Assembly: GCF_030316825.1 (NCBI RefSeq)
Contig: NZ_JASZYU010000001.1
Coordinates: forward strand, 1,612,001-1,676,000
From: Variovorax fucosicus
GTDB lineage: Bacteria > Pseudomonadota > Gammaproteobacteria > Burkholderiales > Burkholderiaceae_C
Direction: 5' to 3'
DNA: 64,000 nt
In this document: positions 28,327-36,742 of the stretch, in pieces
Position numbering within the stretch: the first letter of the stretch is position 1
Layout: each line of letters opens with the position of its first letter
The notes under the pieces: model-generated
Told to the model about the DNA's origin: nothing
Database searches by the model: none
The model's input: the letters and a program-made list of their open reading frames with translations, nothing else
Translations under genes and position numbers: made by a program

Positions 28327-29751
28327 ATGATCGCTATCGACCCCACCCTTTCGACCCCGCTGGTGCGGCAGGTCTACGACGCCTTGCTGCACGACATCTC
28401 GTCGAGTGCGATGAAACCGGGCGACAAGCTGCCCTCGGTCCGCGGGCTCGCGGCATCGTGCGGCGTGAGCACCATGACGGTGACCAACGCCTACCAGCGC
28501 CTCGTGGCCGAGGGCCATGTCGAGGCGCGCAGCGCGAGCGGCTACTACGTCGCGGCCCCCGAGCGTTCCGGCGCGAGGCGCAAGCCTTTCGCGGGCCGCA
28601 CCTCGGTCGATTCGCTCTGGCTGCTCAAGCATGTGTACGAGGACGACCGCAGCCTGCTCAACGCCGGCTGCGGCTGGGTGCCGCCGGAGCTGCTGCACAC
28701 CGAAGGCGTGCGGCGCGCGTTGGCCGCGCTCTCGCGCAAGTCGGCCGCAGGCCTCGCGAACTACGGCAACCCGTACGGCTACCTGCCGCTGCGCCAGCAG
28801 ATCCAGGTGCTGCTGGCACAGAAGGGCATCGAGGCGCCGCCGCACCAGATCGTGCTGACGCACGGGGCATCGCAGGCGCTCATCCTCGCGGCGCGCTGCC
28901 TGCTGCAGCCGCGCGACGTGGTGTTGGTCGACGAGCCCAGTTCGACCAACCTGTTCGCCATGCTGCGCTCGCTCGACCTGAAGCTCGTGGGCATCGAGCG
29001 CACCGCGCAGGGCCCTGACCTCGAGGCGCTGCGCACGCTCGCGCAGCGGCACCGCGCCAAGGCCTTCTTCACGACCGCCAATCTGCACAACCCCACTGGC
29101 AGCCAATGCAGTCCGGCGGTGGCCTACCAGATGCTGCGACTGGCGGAGCAGCTGGATTTTCATATCGTCGACAACGACGCGATGTCGGGCCTCGAGTCGC
29201 CCGGCGCCACCTCGCTGGCAAGCCTCGACCGCCTGCAGCGCGTGATCCATATCGGGAGTTTCTCGAAGACCGTGTCGCCCAGCCTGCGGGTGGGTTTCGT
29301 GGCCTGCAGCGAGGAGTTCGCGGAGAAGCTGATCCTTCACAAGATGGTCAATAGCCTCACCACCTCGGAGCTCAACGAGAAGCTCCTGCACGGCGTGCTG
29401 GCCGAGGGTCGTTTCCGGGCCCACCTCGCGCAACTGGCCACGCGACTGCGCCAAGCGCAGGAGAAGGTGTGCGACGGGCTGGAGGCGGCCGGCATGCAAC
29501 TCTTCCTGCGGCCGGCCGGCGGGCCGTTCCTGTGGGCGCGCTTCGAGCGCGACGACGTCGACATGCGCGCGCTCGCGCAGCGCGCCATCGCCGAAGGCTT
29601 CCTGCTGGCGCCCGGTGACCTGTTCCGCACCGACCTGCGCCCGACGCCGTGGCTGCGCTTCAACGTGGGCTATGCCGACGATCCCCGGCTCTACCGGTAC
29701 CTCGCGGCGGAAGGCGGGCGCTCCCGCTCGCCGCGGACGCCGGCCCGCTGA
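28327..29751 (+). CDS. MocR-type (GntR-aminotransferase) transcriptional regulator
   Basis: The product has 474 residues. An N-terminal GntR winged helix (KLPSVRGLAASCGVSTMTVTNAYQRL, residues 34-59) is fused to a fold-type I aminotransferase domain with the PLP lysine K314 in IGSFSKTVSPSLRVGF, D282 and N255 in HNPTGSQ. MocR proteins sense PLP or aldimines and do not usually act as enzymes. It diverges from the dipeptide importer operon, its likely target. The ATG at 28327 gives a normal N-terminus. Confidence 0.9.
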   Translation: MIAIDPTLSTPLVRQVYDALLHDISSSAMKPGDKLPSVRGLAASCGVSTMTVTNAYQRLVAEGHVEARSASGYYVAAPERSGARRKPFAGRTSVDSLWLLKHVYEDDRSLLNAGCGWVPPELLHTEGVRRALAALSRKSAAGLANYGNPYGYLPLRQQIQVLLAQKGIEAPPHQIVLTHGASQALILAARCLLQPRDVVLVDEPSSTNLFAMLRSLDLKLVGIERTAQGPDLEALRTLAQRHRAKAFFTTANLHNPTGSQCSPAVAYQMLRLAEQLDFHIVDNDAMSGLESPGATSLASLDRLQRVIHIGSFSKTVSPSLRVGFVACSEEFAEKLILHKMVNSLTTSELNEKLLHGVLAEGRFRAHLAQLATRLRQAQEKVCDGLEAAGMQLFLRPAGGPFLWARFERDDVDMRALAQRAIAEGFLLAPGDLFRTDLRPTPWLRFNVGYADDPRLYRYLAAEGGRSRSPRTPAR

Positions 29752-29784
29752 GCAGGCCGCCAGTCATTGGCGCCTAAACTGCAA

Positions 29785-29820
29785 AGCCCGAGGCCCGGAT
29801 ACACCGGCTCGGGCTTTTTG
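29785..29820 (+). terminator. terminator after the MocR gene
   Basis: The stem gcccgag (29786-29792) and ctcgggc (29808-29814) with inner ccgg pairing is followed by five T residues. It lies 35 nt after the MocR stop codon and 20 nt before the GMC gene start. Confidence 0.75.
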
Positions 29821-29839
29821 TTGATCTGGAGACAACGCG

Positions 29840-31489
29840 TTGAGCGACACCACTTTCGACTACATCGTCATCGGCGGCGGCACCGCGGGGGCGCTGATGT
29901 GCAACCGATTGACCCGGGATTCGCAGAAGCGCACGCTGCTGATCGAGGCCGGCCGCAAGGACGACTACCACTGGATCCACATCCCGGTCGGGTATCTCTA
30001 CTGCATCGGCAACCCGCGCACCGACTGGCTCTACAGCACCGAGCCCGATGCCGGGCTCAACGGCCGCACGCTGCGCTATCCGCGGGGCAAGACACTGGGC
30101 GGCTGCTCCAGCATCAACGGCATGATCTACATGCGCGGCCAGGCACGCGACTACGACCAGTGGGCGGCCCTCACCGGCGACGACGAATGGCGCTGGCAGA
30201 ACGTGCTGCCCGCTTTCAAGCAGCACGAAGACTATTACCTCGGTGCCGATGAAATGCACGGCGCCGGCGGCGAGTGGCGGGTCGAGAAGCAGCGCCTGCG
30301 CTGGGACATCCTCGACGCGTTCGCGCTGGCGGCGCAGGAAGCGGGCATTCCGCATTCGAGCGATTTCAACCGTGGCAACAACGAAGGCGTGGGCTACTTC
30401 CAGGTCAATCAGAAAGACGGCTGGCGCTGGAATACGGCCAAGGCCTTCCTGCGCCCGACCTGCTACGGCCGGCCCAACTTCGAGATGTGGGTCAACGCCC
30501 ATGTCACCAAGCTGATCGTCGAAACACAGCCCGACGGCACGCAGCGCTGCACCGGCGTGCAGGTGTGGGACGGCCACGAGATGGTCACCGCACATGCGAC
30601 GCGCGAAGTGGTTCTCTGCGGCGGCAGCATCGGCTCGCCGCAGCTGCTGCAGTTGTCGGGAATCGGCCCGGCCGACCTGCTGCAACAGCACGGCATTCCG
30701 CTGGTCGCTGACCTGCCCGGCGTCGGCGCCAACCTGCAGGATCACCTGCAGATCCGCGCCGTGTTCAAGATCGACGGCGCGCCGACGCTCAACGTGCTGG
30801 CCTCATCGAAGCTCGGCAAGGCGAAGATCGGCCTCGAGTATTTGATGAAGCGAACCGGCCCGATGAGCATGGCGCCGTCGCAGCTCGGCGCCTTCACGCG
30901 CAGCTCGCCCGATCATGAGCACCCGAACCTCGAGTACCACGTGCAGCCGCTGTCGCTCGACGCCTTCGGGGAGCCGCTGCACAGCTTTCCGGCCTTCACC
31001 GCGAGCGTGTGCAACCTCAACCCGACCAGCCGCGGCACGGTGCGCATCAAGAGCAGCCGCTATCAGGATGCCCCGGCCATCGCACCCAACTACCTGAGCA
31101 CCGCCGAAGACCGCAAGGTTGCGGCCGACTCGCTGCGCGTGACACGCCACATCGCGGCCCAGCCCGCGCTGGCCAGGTACAAGCCCGAAGAATGGAAGCC
31201 GGGCGTGCAGTACCAGAGCGACGAAGAACTCGCGCGCCTGGCCGGCGACATCGCCACCACGATCTTCCATCCGGTCGGCACCACCAAGATGGGCGCCGAC
31301 AACGACCCCATGGCAGTGCTCGATTCGCGCTTGCGCGTGCGCGGCATCCAGGGACTGCGCGTGGTCGACGCCGGCGCGATGCCGACCATCACCAGCGGCA
31401 ACACCAATAGCCCGACCTTGATGATGGCCGAGAAGGCGGCCGCATGGATTCGGGCCGACGCCAAGCGCACGACGGGCGCCGCCAGCTAA
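29840..31489 (+). CDS. GMC-family FAD-dependent oxidoreductase
   Basis: The product has 549 residues. The N-terminal FAD site YIVIGGGTAGALMCNRLT, the GGCSSINGMIYMRGQARDYD block and the C-terminal active-site segment IFHPVGTTKMG are those of glucose-methanol-choline oxidoreductases such as choline or alcohol dehydrogenases. It lacks a signal peptide, so it acts in the cytoplasm or at the membrane face. The start is a TTG at 29840 with GGAGA upstream. The substrate alcohol is unknown, and the gene is monocistronic. Confidence 0.9.
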   Translation: MSDTTFDYIVIGGGTAGALMCNRLTRDSQKRTLLIEAGRKDDYHWIHIPVGYLYCIGNPRTDWLYSTEPDAGLNGRTLRYPRGKTLGGCSSINGMIYMRGQARDYDQWAALTGDDEWRWQNVLPAFKQHEDYYLGADEMHGAGGEWRVEKQRLRWDILDAFALAAQEAGIPHSSDFNRGNNEGVGYFQVNQKDGWRWNTAKAFLRPTCYGRPNFEMWVNAHVTKLIVETQPDGTQRCTGVQVWDGHEMVTAHATREVVLCGGSIGSPQLLQLSGIGPADLLQQHGIPLVADLPGVGANLQDHLQIRAVFKIDGAPTLNVLASSKLGKAKIGLEYLMKRTGPMSMAPSQLGAFTRSSPDHEHPNLEYHVQPLSLDAFGEPLHSFPAFTASVCNLNPTSRGTVRIKSSRYQDAPAIAPNYLSTAEDRKVAADSLRVTRHIAAQPALARYKPEEWKPGVQYQSDEELARLAGDIATTIFHPVGTTKMGADNDPMAVLDSRLRVRGIQGLRVVDAGAMPTITSGNTNSPTLMMAEKAAAWIRADAKRTTGAAS

Positions 31490-31514
31490 CTTTTAGAAAC
31501 AAATTTATTCTGCG

Positions 31515-31682
31515 CGGACGGGAGTGGAACGGGTATCCCCCAATGCACTGCGACGGTGCGGCCCCTACAGTCTCGCCACTCGCAACGGGCCATGCCCGTC
31601 AGGGCGGGGCCGAGGAGACAAAACTTCGCGAACAAATAGAACGATTCCAAAGGCATCCACTCACGAGATGCCCACTTCCTTT
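31515..31682 (+). ncRNA. structured non-coding element, candidate RNA
   Basis: The gap between the GMC and tauE genes (31490-31786, about 300 nt) holds no gene but folds well by eye. A closing helix pairs 31520-31527 with 31672-31679 (one G-U). Inside are an acgggc-cat-gcccgt hairpin (31585-31599), cggcccc (31559-31565) pairing with ggggccg (31606-31612), and a hairpin with 6-bp stem at 31652-31672. A terminator follows at once. It could be an independent small RNA or a leader for the next gene. The upstream -10-like TATTCT at 31506 has no good -35. It matches no family I can name. Confidence 0.4.
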
Positions 31683-31711
31683 AAAAAGCGCCGCTGGTCG
31701 GCGCTTTTTTT
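31683..31711 (+). terminator. Rho-independent terminator after the structured element
   Basis: The arms aaaaagcgccg (31683-31693) and cggcgcttttt (31699-31709) pair perfectly around a 5-nt loop and end in seven T residues. It ends the GMC transcript or the candidate RNA, and could work on the minus strand as well. Confidence 0.85.
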
Positions 31712-31753
31712 ATGGCGGATCGTGCTGCAGCATTGGCCAGCCGGGCATTTATA

Positions 31754-31770
31754 GCTATCGATTTGATAGC
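31754..31770. repeat. GCTATC/GATAGC inverted repeat upstream of tauE
   Basis: GCTATC and GATAGC are separated by five bases, 17 bp before the tauE-like start codon. Related but degenerate forms occur at 14586-14600 and 36196-36212. From memory, such GCTATC...GATAGC elements are frequent in Comamonadaceae intergenic DNA; their role is not known to me. Confidence 0.4.
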
Positions 31771-31786
31771 AAACTCCGATGCGAGA

Positions 31787-32554
31787 ATGGCCGCCATGGA
31801 AATGTTGGTGGTGACGGGCGCCTCGCTGCTCGGGGGCTTTGTCGATTCGATCGTGGGCGGCGGCGGACTCATTCTGGTGCCCGCGCTGTTCGCCACGTTC
31901 CCGGGCGCGCCACCCGCCACGCTCCTGGGCACCAACAAGAGCGCCTCGATCTGGGGCACCGCCGCATCGGCTGCGCAGTTCAGCCGGCGCGTGCAGATCC
32001 AGTGGTCGGCCCTGCTGCCGGCCGCAGCCGTCGGTTTTGCAGGTTCGATGGCGGGCGCCTGGGCCGTGACGGTGTTTCCGGGCGAATTCCTGCGCCGCGC
32101 CCTGCCCTTCATCCTGCTGGCCGTGCTGGGCTACACGCTGGCGCGCAAGGACATGGGCCGCCACCATGTGCCTCGCTTCATCGGACGCCACGAAACGCTG
32201 GCCGCCTGCACCGTCGGGCTGCTGATCGGCCTGTACGACGGCTTCTTCGGCCCCGGCGCCGGCAGCTTCCTCGTGTTCCTGTTCGTGCGCTGGCTCGGCT
32301 ACGACTTCCTGAACGCGTCGGCCTCGGCCAAGCTGATCAATGTGGCCACCAACCTCGCCGCCCTGCTGCTGCTGGCGGCCAAGGGCCACGTCTGGTGGCA
32401 CTACGGGCTGGTGATGGCGGTCGCCAATGTGGCCGGCAGCGTGCTGGGCACCCGCGTCGCGCTCAAGCACGGCGCGGGCTTCGTGCGCGGCGTGTTCATC
32501 GTGGTCGTGAGCGCCCTCATTCTCAAGACCGGCTACGACGCGTTCCTGCGGTGA
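31787..32554 (+). CDS. TauE/SafE-family sulfite exporter-like permease
   Basis: The product has 255 residues and seven to eight membrane helices in two repeated halves. The glycine-rich GGFVDSIVGGGGLILVPALFA and the second-half GLYDGFFGPGAGSFLVFLFV are the paired signatures of TauE/SafE. Members export sulfite, sulfoacetate or other organic anions; the substrate here is not indicated by context. Possible start ATGs lie at 31787, 31796 and 31802, none with a strong ribosome-binding site. Confidence 0.88.
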   Translation: MAAMEMLVVTGASLLGGFVDSIVGGGGLILVPALFATFPGAPPATLLGTNKSASIWGTAASAAQFSRRVQIQWSALLPAAAVGFAGSMAGAWAVTVFPGEFLRRALPFILLAVLGYTLARKDMGRHHVPRFIGRHETLAACTVGLLIGLYDGFFGPGAGSFLVFLFVRWLGYDFLNASASAKLINVATNLAALLLLAAKGHVWWHYGLVMAVANVAGSVLGTRVALKHGAGFVRGVFIVVVSALILKTGYDAFLR

Positions 32555-32567
32555 GCGGGGCCGCCGG

Positions 32568-33716
32568 TCAGTGGACCAGCTTGCCGCCGTCGCCGAACAT
32601 CGCGAAGTCCACGTAGCGCGAGGCGGTCTGGCCCTTGGTGCTGAAGTCGAGCAGGTAACCACCGACGTCGACGGCCTTCGACGAGGCCAGCGCGGTGGCG
32701 ATCCCGGCCGCGTTGAGGGGGCTGGCCCCCTCCATCACCTTGACCAGCGCCTTGGCGGCGATGAAGCCCTCCATCGAGCGCGCCGACAGATCCGCGTCGC
32801 TGGAGGCCTGGCGCAGCTGCTGGTACTCGCGTGCGACGGTGCTGCGGTCGCCCCCCTGCGGCAGAACGACCGAGAAAGCGTAGCCGCGCGCGCGCTCGGG
32901 CCCGAGCGCCTTGAGCAGCGCGTCGGTGTCGATGATCGACATGCCGTAGACCATGCTGCCGGCCCCGCCTGCGGTCACGTACTGCTTGACGAACTCGATG
33001 CCGGCCGCCGTGGTCGCACCCAGAAAGACCACCTGCACCTTGGCCTTGGCGATCTCGGCCACGGCCTTCTCGACAGCGACGGTGTTGCGAGGGTAGCCGG
33101 CACGCACCACCAGCTGCATGCCGTAGCGCTTGGCGGCCGCCTCGGCGCCGGCCAGCACGTCGCGGCCCAGGCTGTCGTCCTGGAACAGCAGGCCGACGCG
33201 CTGCACGCCCACGCCAGAGAGCTGGCTGAACAGCCGCGCCACCTCGTCCTGGTAGCTCGCCTTCACCACATGCATGCCCGGCGCCTGTGCCACGCTGCTG
33301 GCGCCCGAGACGGCGCCGATCAACGCGATCTTCTGCTGCGCCAGCACGCCATCCTTGGCGATGGCTTCGAGGTTGGCGGTGCCCACCGTTCCGATCAGGG
33401 CGACCGGCGTTTCGGCCGCGATGATCTCGCGGGTCAGCCGCACGCTCTCCTCCACCTTTTGCGCATCGTCGCGCGTCACGAACTTGATCGGCCGCCCGCG
33501 CACACCGCCCTTGGCATTGACGGCATCGAAGTACAGCTTGGCGCCGGCGTGGATGGCCCGGCCCGTGACTGCCTGCGAGCCCGTGAAAGGCGCGACCTGG
33601 CCGATGACGATGGGCTCGCCAGCGGCCACCGCATTCCAGTGCACGCCCGCCAGCAAAAAAGCGGCCGCGCATGCGCGACGCCATCCCCCGAGCCGATATC
33701 CCTCTTGCTTCCCCAT
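32568..33716 (-). CDS. LivK-type ABC substrate-binding protein (orphan)
   Basis: The product has 382 residues with a signal peptide (RRACAAAFLLAGVHWNAVAAG) and the periplasmic-binding type I (Peripla_BP_6) fold: IVIGQVAPFTGSQAVTGRAIHAGAKLYFDAVNAKGGVRGRPI and DDSLGRDVLAGAEAAAKRYG are typical. No permease or ATPase gene adjoins it, so it must serve a transporter encoded elsewhere or be a sensor. Two inverted repeats lie in its promoter region (33757-33773, 33801-33823). The ATG at 33716 fits the signal peptide. Confidence 0.88.
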   Translation of the reverse strand: MGKQEGYRLGGWRRACAAAFLLAGVHWNAVAAGEPIVIGQVAPFTGSQAVTGRAIHAGAKLYFDAVNAKGGVRGRPIKFVTRDDAQKVEESVRLTREIIAAETPVALIGTVGTANLEAIAKDGVLAQQKIALIGAVSGASSVAQAPGMHVVKASYQDEVARLFSQLSGVGVQRVGLLFQDDSLGRDVLAGAEAAAKRYGMQLVVRAGYPRNTVAVEKAVAEIAKAKVQVVFLGATTAAGIEFVKQYVTAGGAGSMVYGMSIIDTDALLKALGPERARGYAFSVVLPQGGDRSTVAREYQQLRQASSDADLSARSMEGFIAAKALVKVMEGASPLNAAGIATALASSKAVDVGGYLLDFSTKGQTASRYVDFAMFGDGGKLVH

Positions 33717-33756
33717 GTCCGTGACCTTTCCGGCGCGCTTCGCCGCCATCGTTCTC

Positions 33757-33773
33757 TGTAACGATTGTTTACA
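33757..33773. promoter_or_regulatory. inverted repeat 1 upstream of the LivK-type gene
   Basis: TGTAA and TTACA are separated by seven bases, about 40 bp upstream of the start codon. The half-sites resemble operators of many regulator families, so the protein that binds cannot be named. Confidence 0.35.
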
Positions 33774-33800
33774 AAAACCGGAAGCGTACAGATTGAGAGG

Positions 33801-33823
33801 TAACCCTCGCAAATCAAGGGTTA
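33801..33823. promoter_or_regulatory. inverted repeat 2 upstream of the LivK-type gene
   Basis: TAACCCT and AGGGTTA are a perfect 7-bp inverted repeat with a 9-bp spacer in the divergent region between the LivK-type gene and the small plus-strand gene at 33958. It could be an operator for either. Confidence 0.4.
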
Positions 33824-33957
33824 ACCCGTAGTCACCTGTGTGGCCGGCACGCGACGGCAGGTCGATCAGTCACCTGAAAGCCCAAGGAGTTCACGAAAAC
33901 TTTTGTCTACATCCGGCGAACCGGATCGATCATGGAGGCTCCTTGAAAGGAATCCCC

Positions 33958-34146
33958 ATGCGCAGCCAGCACAGCCCGACCGGCACGCCCGCCTCCGCGC
34001 CGCCGCGACCGGCCATGGTGACAGCCGTGACGCGTCATTTCGGGGTTCTTTCGCAGCGCCGGAACCGCCTCAACGCGCAGGTGCAGCAGGAGCGGCTCAG
34101 CCGCCTCGATCCCGATCAACGGGTGCGCGAAACCGGCGAGTGGTGA
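33958..34146 (+). CDS. small basic protein, unknown function
   Basis: The predicted product has 62 residues (MRSQHSPTGTPASAPPRPAM...), basic, with many Pro, Arg and Gln residues and no domain or signal peptide. The ATG at 33958 follows AAAGGAA six bases upstream, which is the main reason to believe it. The frame is open further to 33838. It converges on mrdA with 6 nt between the stop codons. Similar short proteins may exist in related species but I cannot name one. Confidence 0.45.
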   Translation: MRSQHSPTGTPASAPPRPAMVTAVTRHFGVLSQRRNRLNAQVQQERLSRLDPDQRVRETGEW

Positions 34147-34152
34147 GCTGAT

Positions 34153-36123
34153 TCAGGGCGCGGTTGCAGGCGTCGTCACCGGCGCCGGCCAGGCCGCTTC
34201 GCTCGCCAGCCGCGGCTTGCCGATCGGCGCGGTGGCCTTGCCCACCTTGATCGCCGCCATGTCGGCCTCGCTCGGATACTGGCCGAGCAGCCAGTAGTCG
34301 AACACACGCCGCGCGATCGGCGCAGCGGCACCGGCGCCCCACCCCGCGTTCTCCACGATCACCGCCAATGCGATCTTCGGGTCGTTGGCCGGTGCGAACG
34401 CCATGAAGAGTGCGTGGTCGCGCTGGTGCTCTTCGAGCGCGCGGGCGTTGTACTTGGTGTTCTGCGCCTGGCTGACCGCCTGCGCGGTGCCGGTCTTGCC
34501 GGCGGCGGTGTACGGCGCGCCGGCGAACACGCCGCGCGCGGTGCCGGCGGTGATCACCGCCTGCAACCCCTCGCGCACCACCGCCACGTTGGCCGGCGCA
34601 AAGCCGAGGTCGACGACTGGCGGTTGCGCGACCGGCACGGCCTTGCCGCTGACCGCGTCGCGCGTCGCGAGCACCAGGTGCGGCCGGTGCTTGAGGCCGC
34701 CGTCGGCCACGATGGCTGTCGCCTGGGCCAGCTGCAGCATGGTGAAGCTGTTGTAGCCCTGCCCGATGCCGAGCGAAATGGTTTCGCCCGCGTACCATTT
34801 CTTCGCCTCGGGCCGCTTGTAGGCGTTGCGTTTCCACTCGGTGCTCGGCAACACGCCGCGCAACTCGCCGCCGAGGTCGATGCCGGTGATCTGGCCAAAG
34901 CCCATCGGCTTCATGAAGTCGTGGATCAGATCCACGCCCATCTCGTTGGCCAGCGAGTAGTAGTAGATGTTGCTCGACAGCTGGATCGAGCGGCGCATGT
35001 CGACGCCACCGATGTTGCCCTCGGGGCTGCCGAAGCGATGCCCGCCGAAATTGAAATACCCGGGGTCGTTGACGACCACGTTCGGCCCGCGCTTGCCGGT
35101 TTGCAGGGCTGCCATCGCCATGAAAGGCTTGTAGGTCGAGCCCGGCGGGTAGGTGCCCCGCAGCGCGCGGTTCAGCAGCGGCTTGTCGAGCGATTCGCTG
35201 AGTTCCTTCCAGCTTTCGCTGTCGATGCCCTCGACGAACAGGTTGGGGTCGAAGGTCGGCTTGCTCACGAAGGCCAGCACCTCGCCGGTCTTGGGATCGA
35301 TCGCGACCAGCGCGCCGCGGCGCTCGCCGTACATGTCCTCGACCAGCTTCTGCAGCTTGATGTCGAGCGACAGCATCACCGTGTTGCCCGGCGTGGCCGG
35401 ATGGCCGGCGAGGCGCCGCACCGCGCGGCCGCCGGCCGAGGTTTCCATCTGCTCGACGCCGGTCTGGCCATGCAGCGTCTTCTCGTAGCTTTGTTCGATG
35501 CCGAGCTTGCCGATGTACTCGGTGCCCTTGTAGTTGGCGAAGTCCTCGTCCTCCCACTCCTCCATCGCGGCTTTTTCGGTCTGGTTGATGCGACCGATGT
35601 AGCCGAGCACATGGCTCGCGATTTCACCGTGGGGGTAGTTGCGGAACAGCCGCGCCTTGATCTCGACACCCGGGAAGCGGTAGCGCTGCGCCGCGAAGCG
35701 GGCCACCTCCTCGTCGCTCAGGCGGGTGCGGATCGGGATCGAGTCGAAGTTGCGCGAGTCCTCGCGCAGCCGCTTGAAGCGCCGGCGATCGCGCGGCGTC
35801 ACTTCGAGCACCTCGGTCAGGCCGTCGATGGTCTGCTCGACATCGCCGGCTTTCGAAGGCGTGATTTCCAGCGTGTAGGCCGAATAGTTCGAGGCCAGCG
35901 TGATGCCGTTGCGATCCAGGATCAAGCCGCGGTTCGGCACCACCGGCACGATCGCGGTGCGGTTGTTCTCGGCCTGTTCGGCCAGGTCTTCGTGGCGCAC
36001 CACCTGCAGGTAGACCAGCCGCATGCACAGCAGGCTGAAGGCTGTCAGCACGACGAGGCCGATCACGATCACGCGGCGCTTGAAGCGCGCGAGGTCGGCG
36101 GCGACGTTGCGGATCTCGGTCAT
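34153..36123 (-). CDS. mrdA: penicillin-binding protein 2 (elongasome transpeptidase)
   Basis: The product has 656 residues. One N-terminal membrane helix (residues about 16-38) is followed by the non-penicillin-binding pedestal and a transpeptidase domain with S329-T-Y-K332, S383-S-N385 and K543-T-G545. It crosslinks peptidoglycan during lateral wall growth with MreBCD and RodA. The Ala/Pro-rich C-terminus (EAAWPAPVTTPATAP) is a short extension. It is the last gene of mreB-mreC-mreD-mrdA here; rodA would be expected next but the plus-strand gene at 33958 ends the run. Confidence 0.96.
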   Translation of the reverse strand: MTEIRNVAADLARFKRRVIVIGLVVLTAFSLLCMRLVYLQVVRHEDLAEQAENNRTAIVPVVPNRGLILDRNGITLASNYSAYTLEITPSKAGDVEQTIDGLTEVLEVTPRDRRRFKRLREDSRNFDSIPIRTRLSDEEVARFAAQRYRFPGVEIKARLFRNYPHGEIASHVLGYIGRINQTEKAAMEEWEDEDFANYKGTEYIGKLGIEQSYEKTLHGQTGVEQMETSAGGRAVRRLAGHPATPGNTVMLSLDIKLQKLVEDMYGERRGALVAIDPKTGEVLAFVSKPTFDPNLFVEGIDSESWKELSESLDKPLLNRALRGTYPPGSTYKPFMAMAALQTGKRGPNVVVNDPGYFNFGGHRFGSPEGNIGGVDMRRSIQLSSNIYYYSLANEMGVDLIHDFMKPMGFGQITGIDLGGELRGVLPSTEWKRNAYKRPEAKKWYAGETISLGIGQGYNSFTMLQLAQATAIVADGGLKHRPHLVLATRDAVSGKAVPVAQPPVVDLGFAPANVAVVREGLQAVITAGTARGVFAGAPYTAAGKTGTAQAVSQAQNTKYNARALEEHQRDHALFMAFAPANDPKIALAVIVENAGWGAGAAAPIARRVFDYWLLGQYPSEADMAAIKVGKATAPIGKPRLASEAAWPAPVTTPATAP

Positions 36124-36220
36124 CGGGGCTGGAGCTTAGGCTTCCGGGTGTTCAATGGCAATCGGGTGGCAGCGCCCGCCCGGCCTGCGCTCCACGCTAT
36201 GGCTTTGGTAGCACCTGGCA

Positions 36221-36742
36221 TCACAGCGGCCGATTGGCGTCGGGCTCGGGCGTGCGTTTCTGCGGGGCCAGCAGCAGCAGGCTGGCCAGCGGCCAGAGTG
36301 CGGTTTCGAGCGCCGGCGCCAGCAGCAGGTTCCAGCCCGGGAACAAGCCGCCGCCGACCATGCGGATCGCCAGTTCGATCAGGTGCGACAGCGCGAACAG
36401 CGGCAGCAGCTGCAATGCCTGCGACACCACCGGGTACCAGAGCAGGCGGCGGTGGATCATGATCGCCAGGAATCCGAGCGTGGTGTACGACAGCGCGTGC
36501 TGTCCGAGCATGGCCGACTGGTGCACGTCCATGCACAAGCCGAACACGAACGCCACGCCGATGCCGATGCGGGTGGGCTGGTGCACGCTCCAGAACACGA
36601 TGGCCAACGCCAGCACGTCGGGCATCCAGGCGATGCGGCCGAGCGGCAGCATGTCGATCACCAGCGCAAGAAACAGGCTGCCCCACATGAAGAGCGGGCT
36701 GACGGGGAGCAGCAGCTGCTGTTGACCAGGACGCATGATCAT
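36221..36742 (-). CDS. mreD: rod-shape-determining protein MreD
   Basis: The product has 173 residues, five or six hydrophobic segments, and MreD-like stretches (FMWGSLFLALVIDMLPLGR, DVLALAIVFWSVHQP, GLCMDVHQSAMLGQHAL). It is an inner-membrane subunit of the elongasome. The ATG at 36742 overlaps the mreC stop codon by four bases; a second ATG two codons later is an alternative. The 97-nt gap before mrdA holds a degenerate GCTAT...GTAGC repeat. Confidence 0.93.
   Translation of the reverse strand: MIMRPGQQQLLLPVSPLFMWGSLFLALVIDMLPLGRIAWMPDVLALAIVFWSVHQPTRIGIGVAFVFGLCMDVHQSAMLGQHALSYTTLGFLAIMIHRRLLWYPVVSQALQLLPLFALSHLIELAIRMVGGGLFPGWNLLLAPALETALWPLASLLLLAPQKRTPEPDANRPL

Noticed and set aside
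31545..31620. Possible cobalamin riboswitch before the TauE gene
   Set aside because: Short stretches such as GCCACT and GAGGAGAC recall the class, but the B12 box and the core GGGAA/CCCGCNACTG elements are missing, and no B12-related gene follows.
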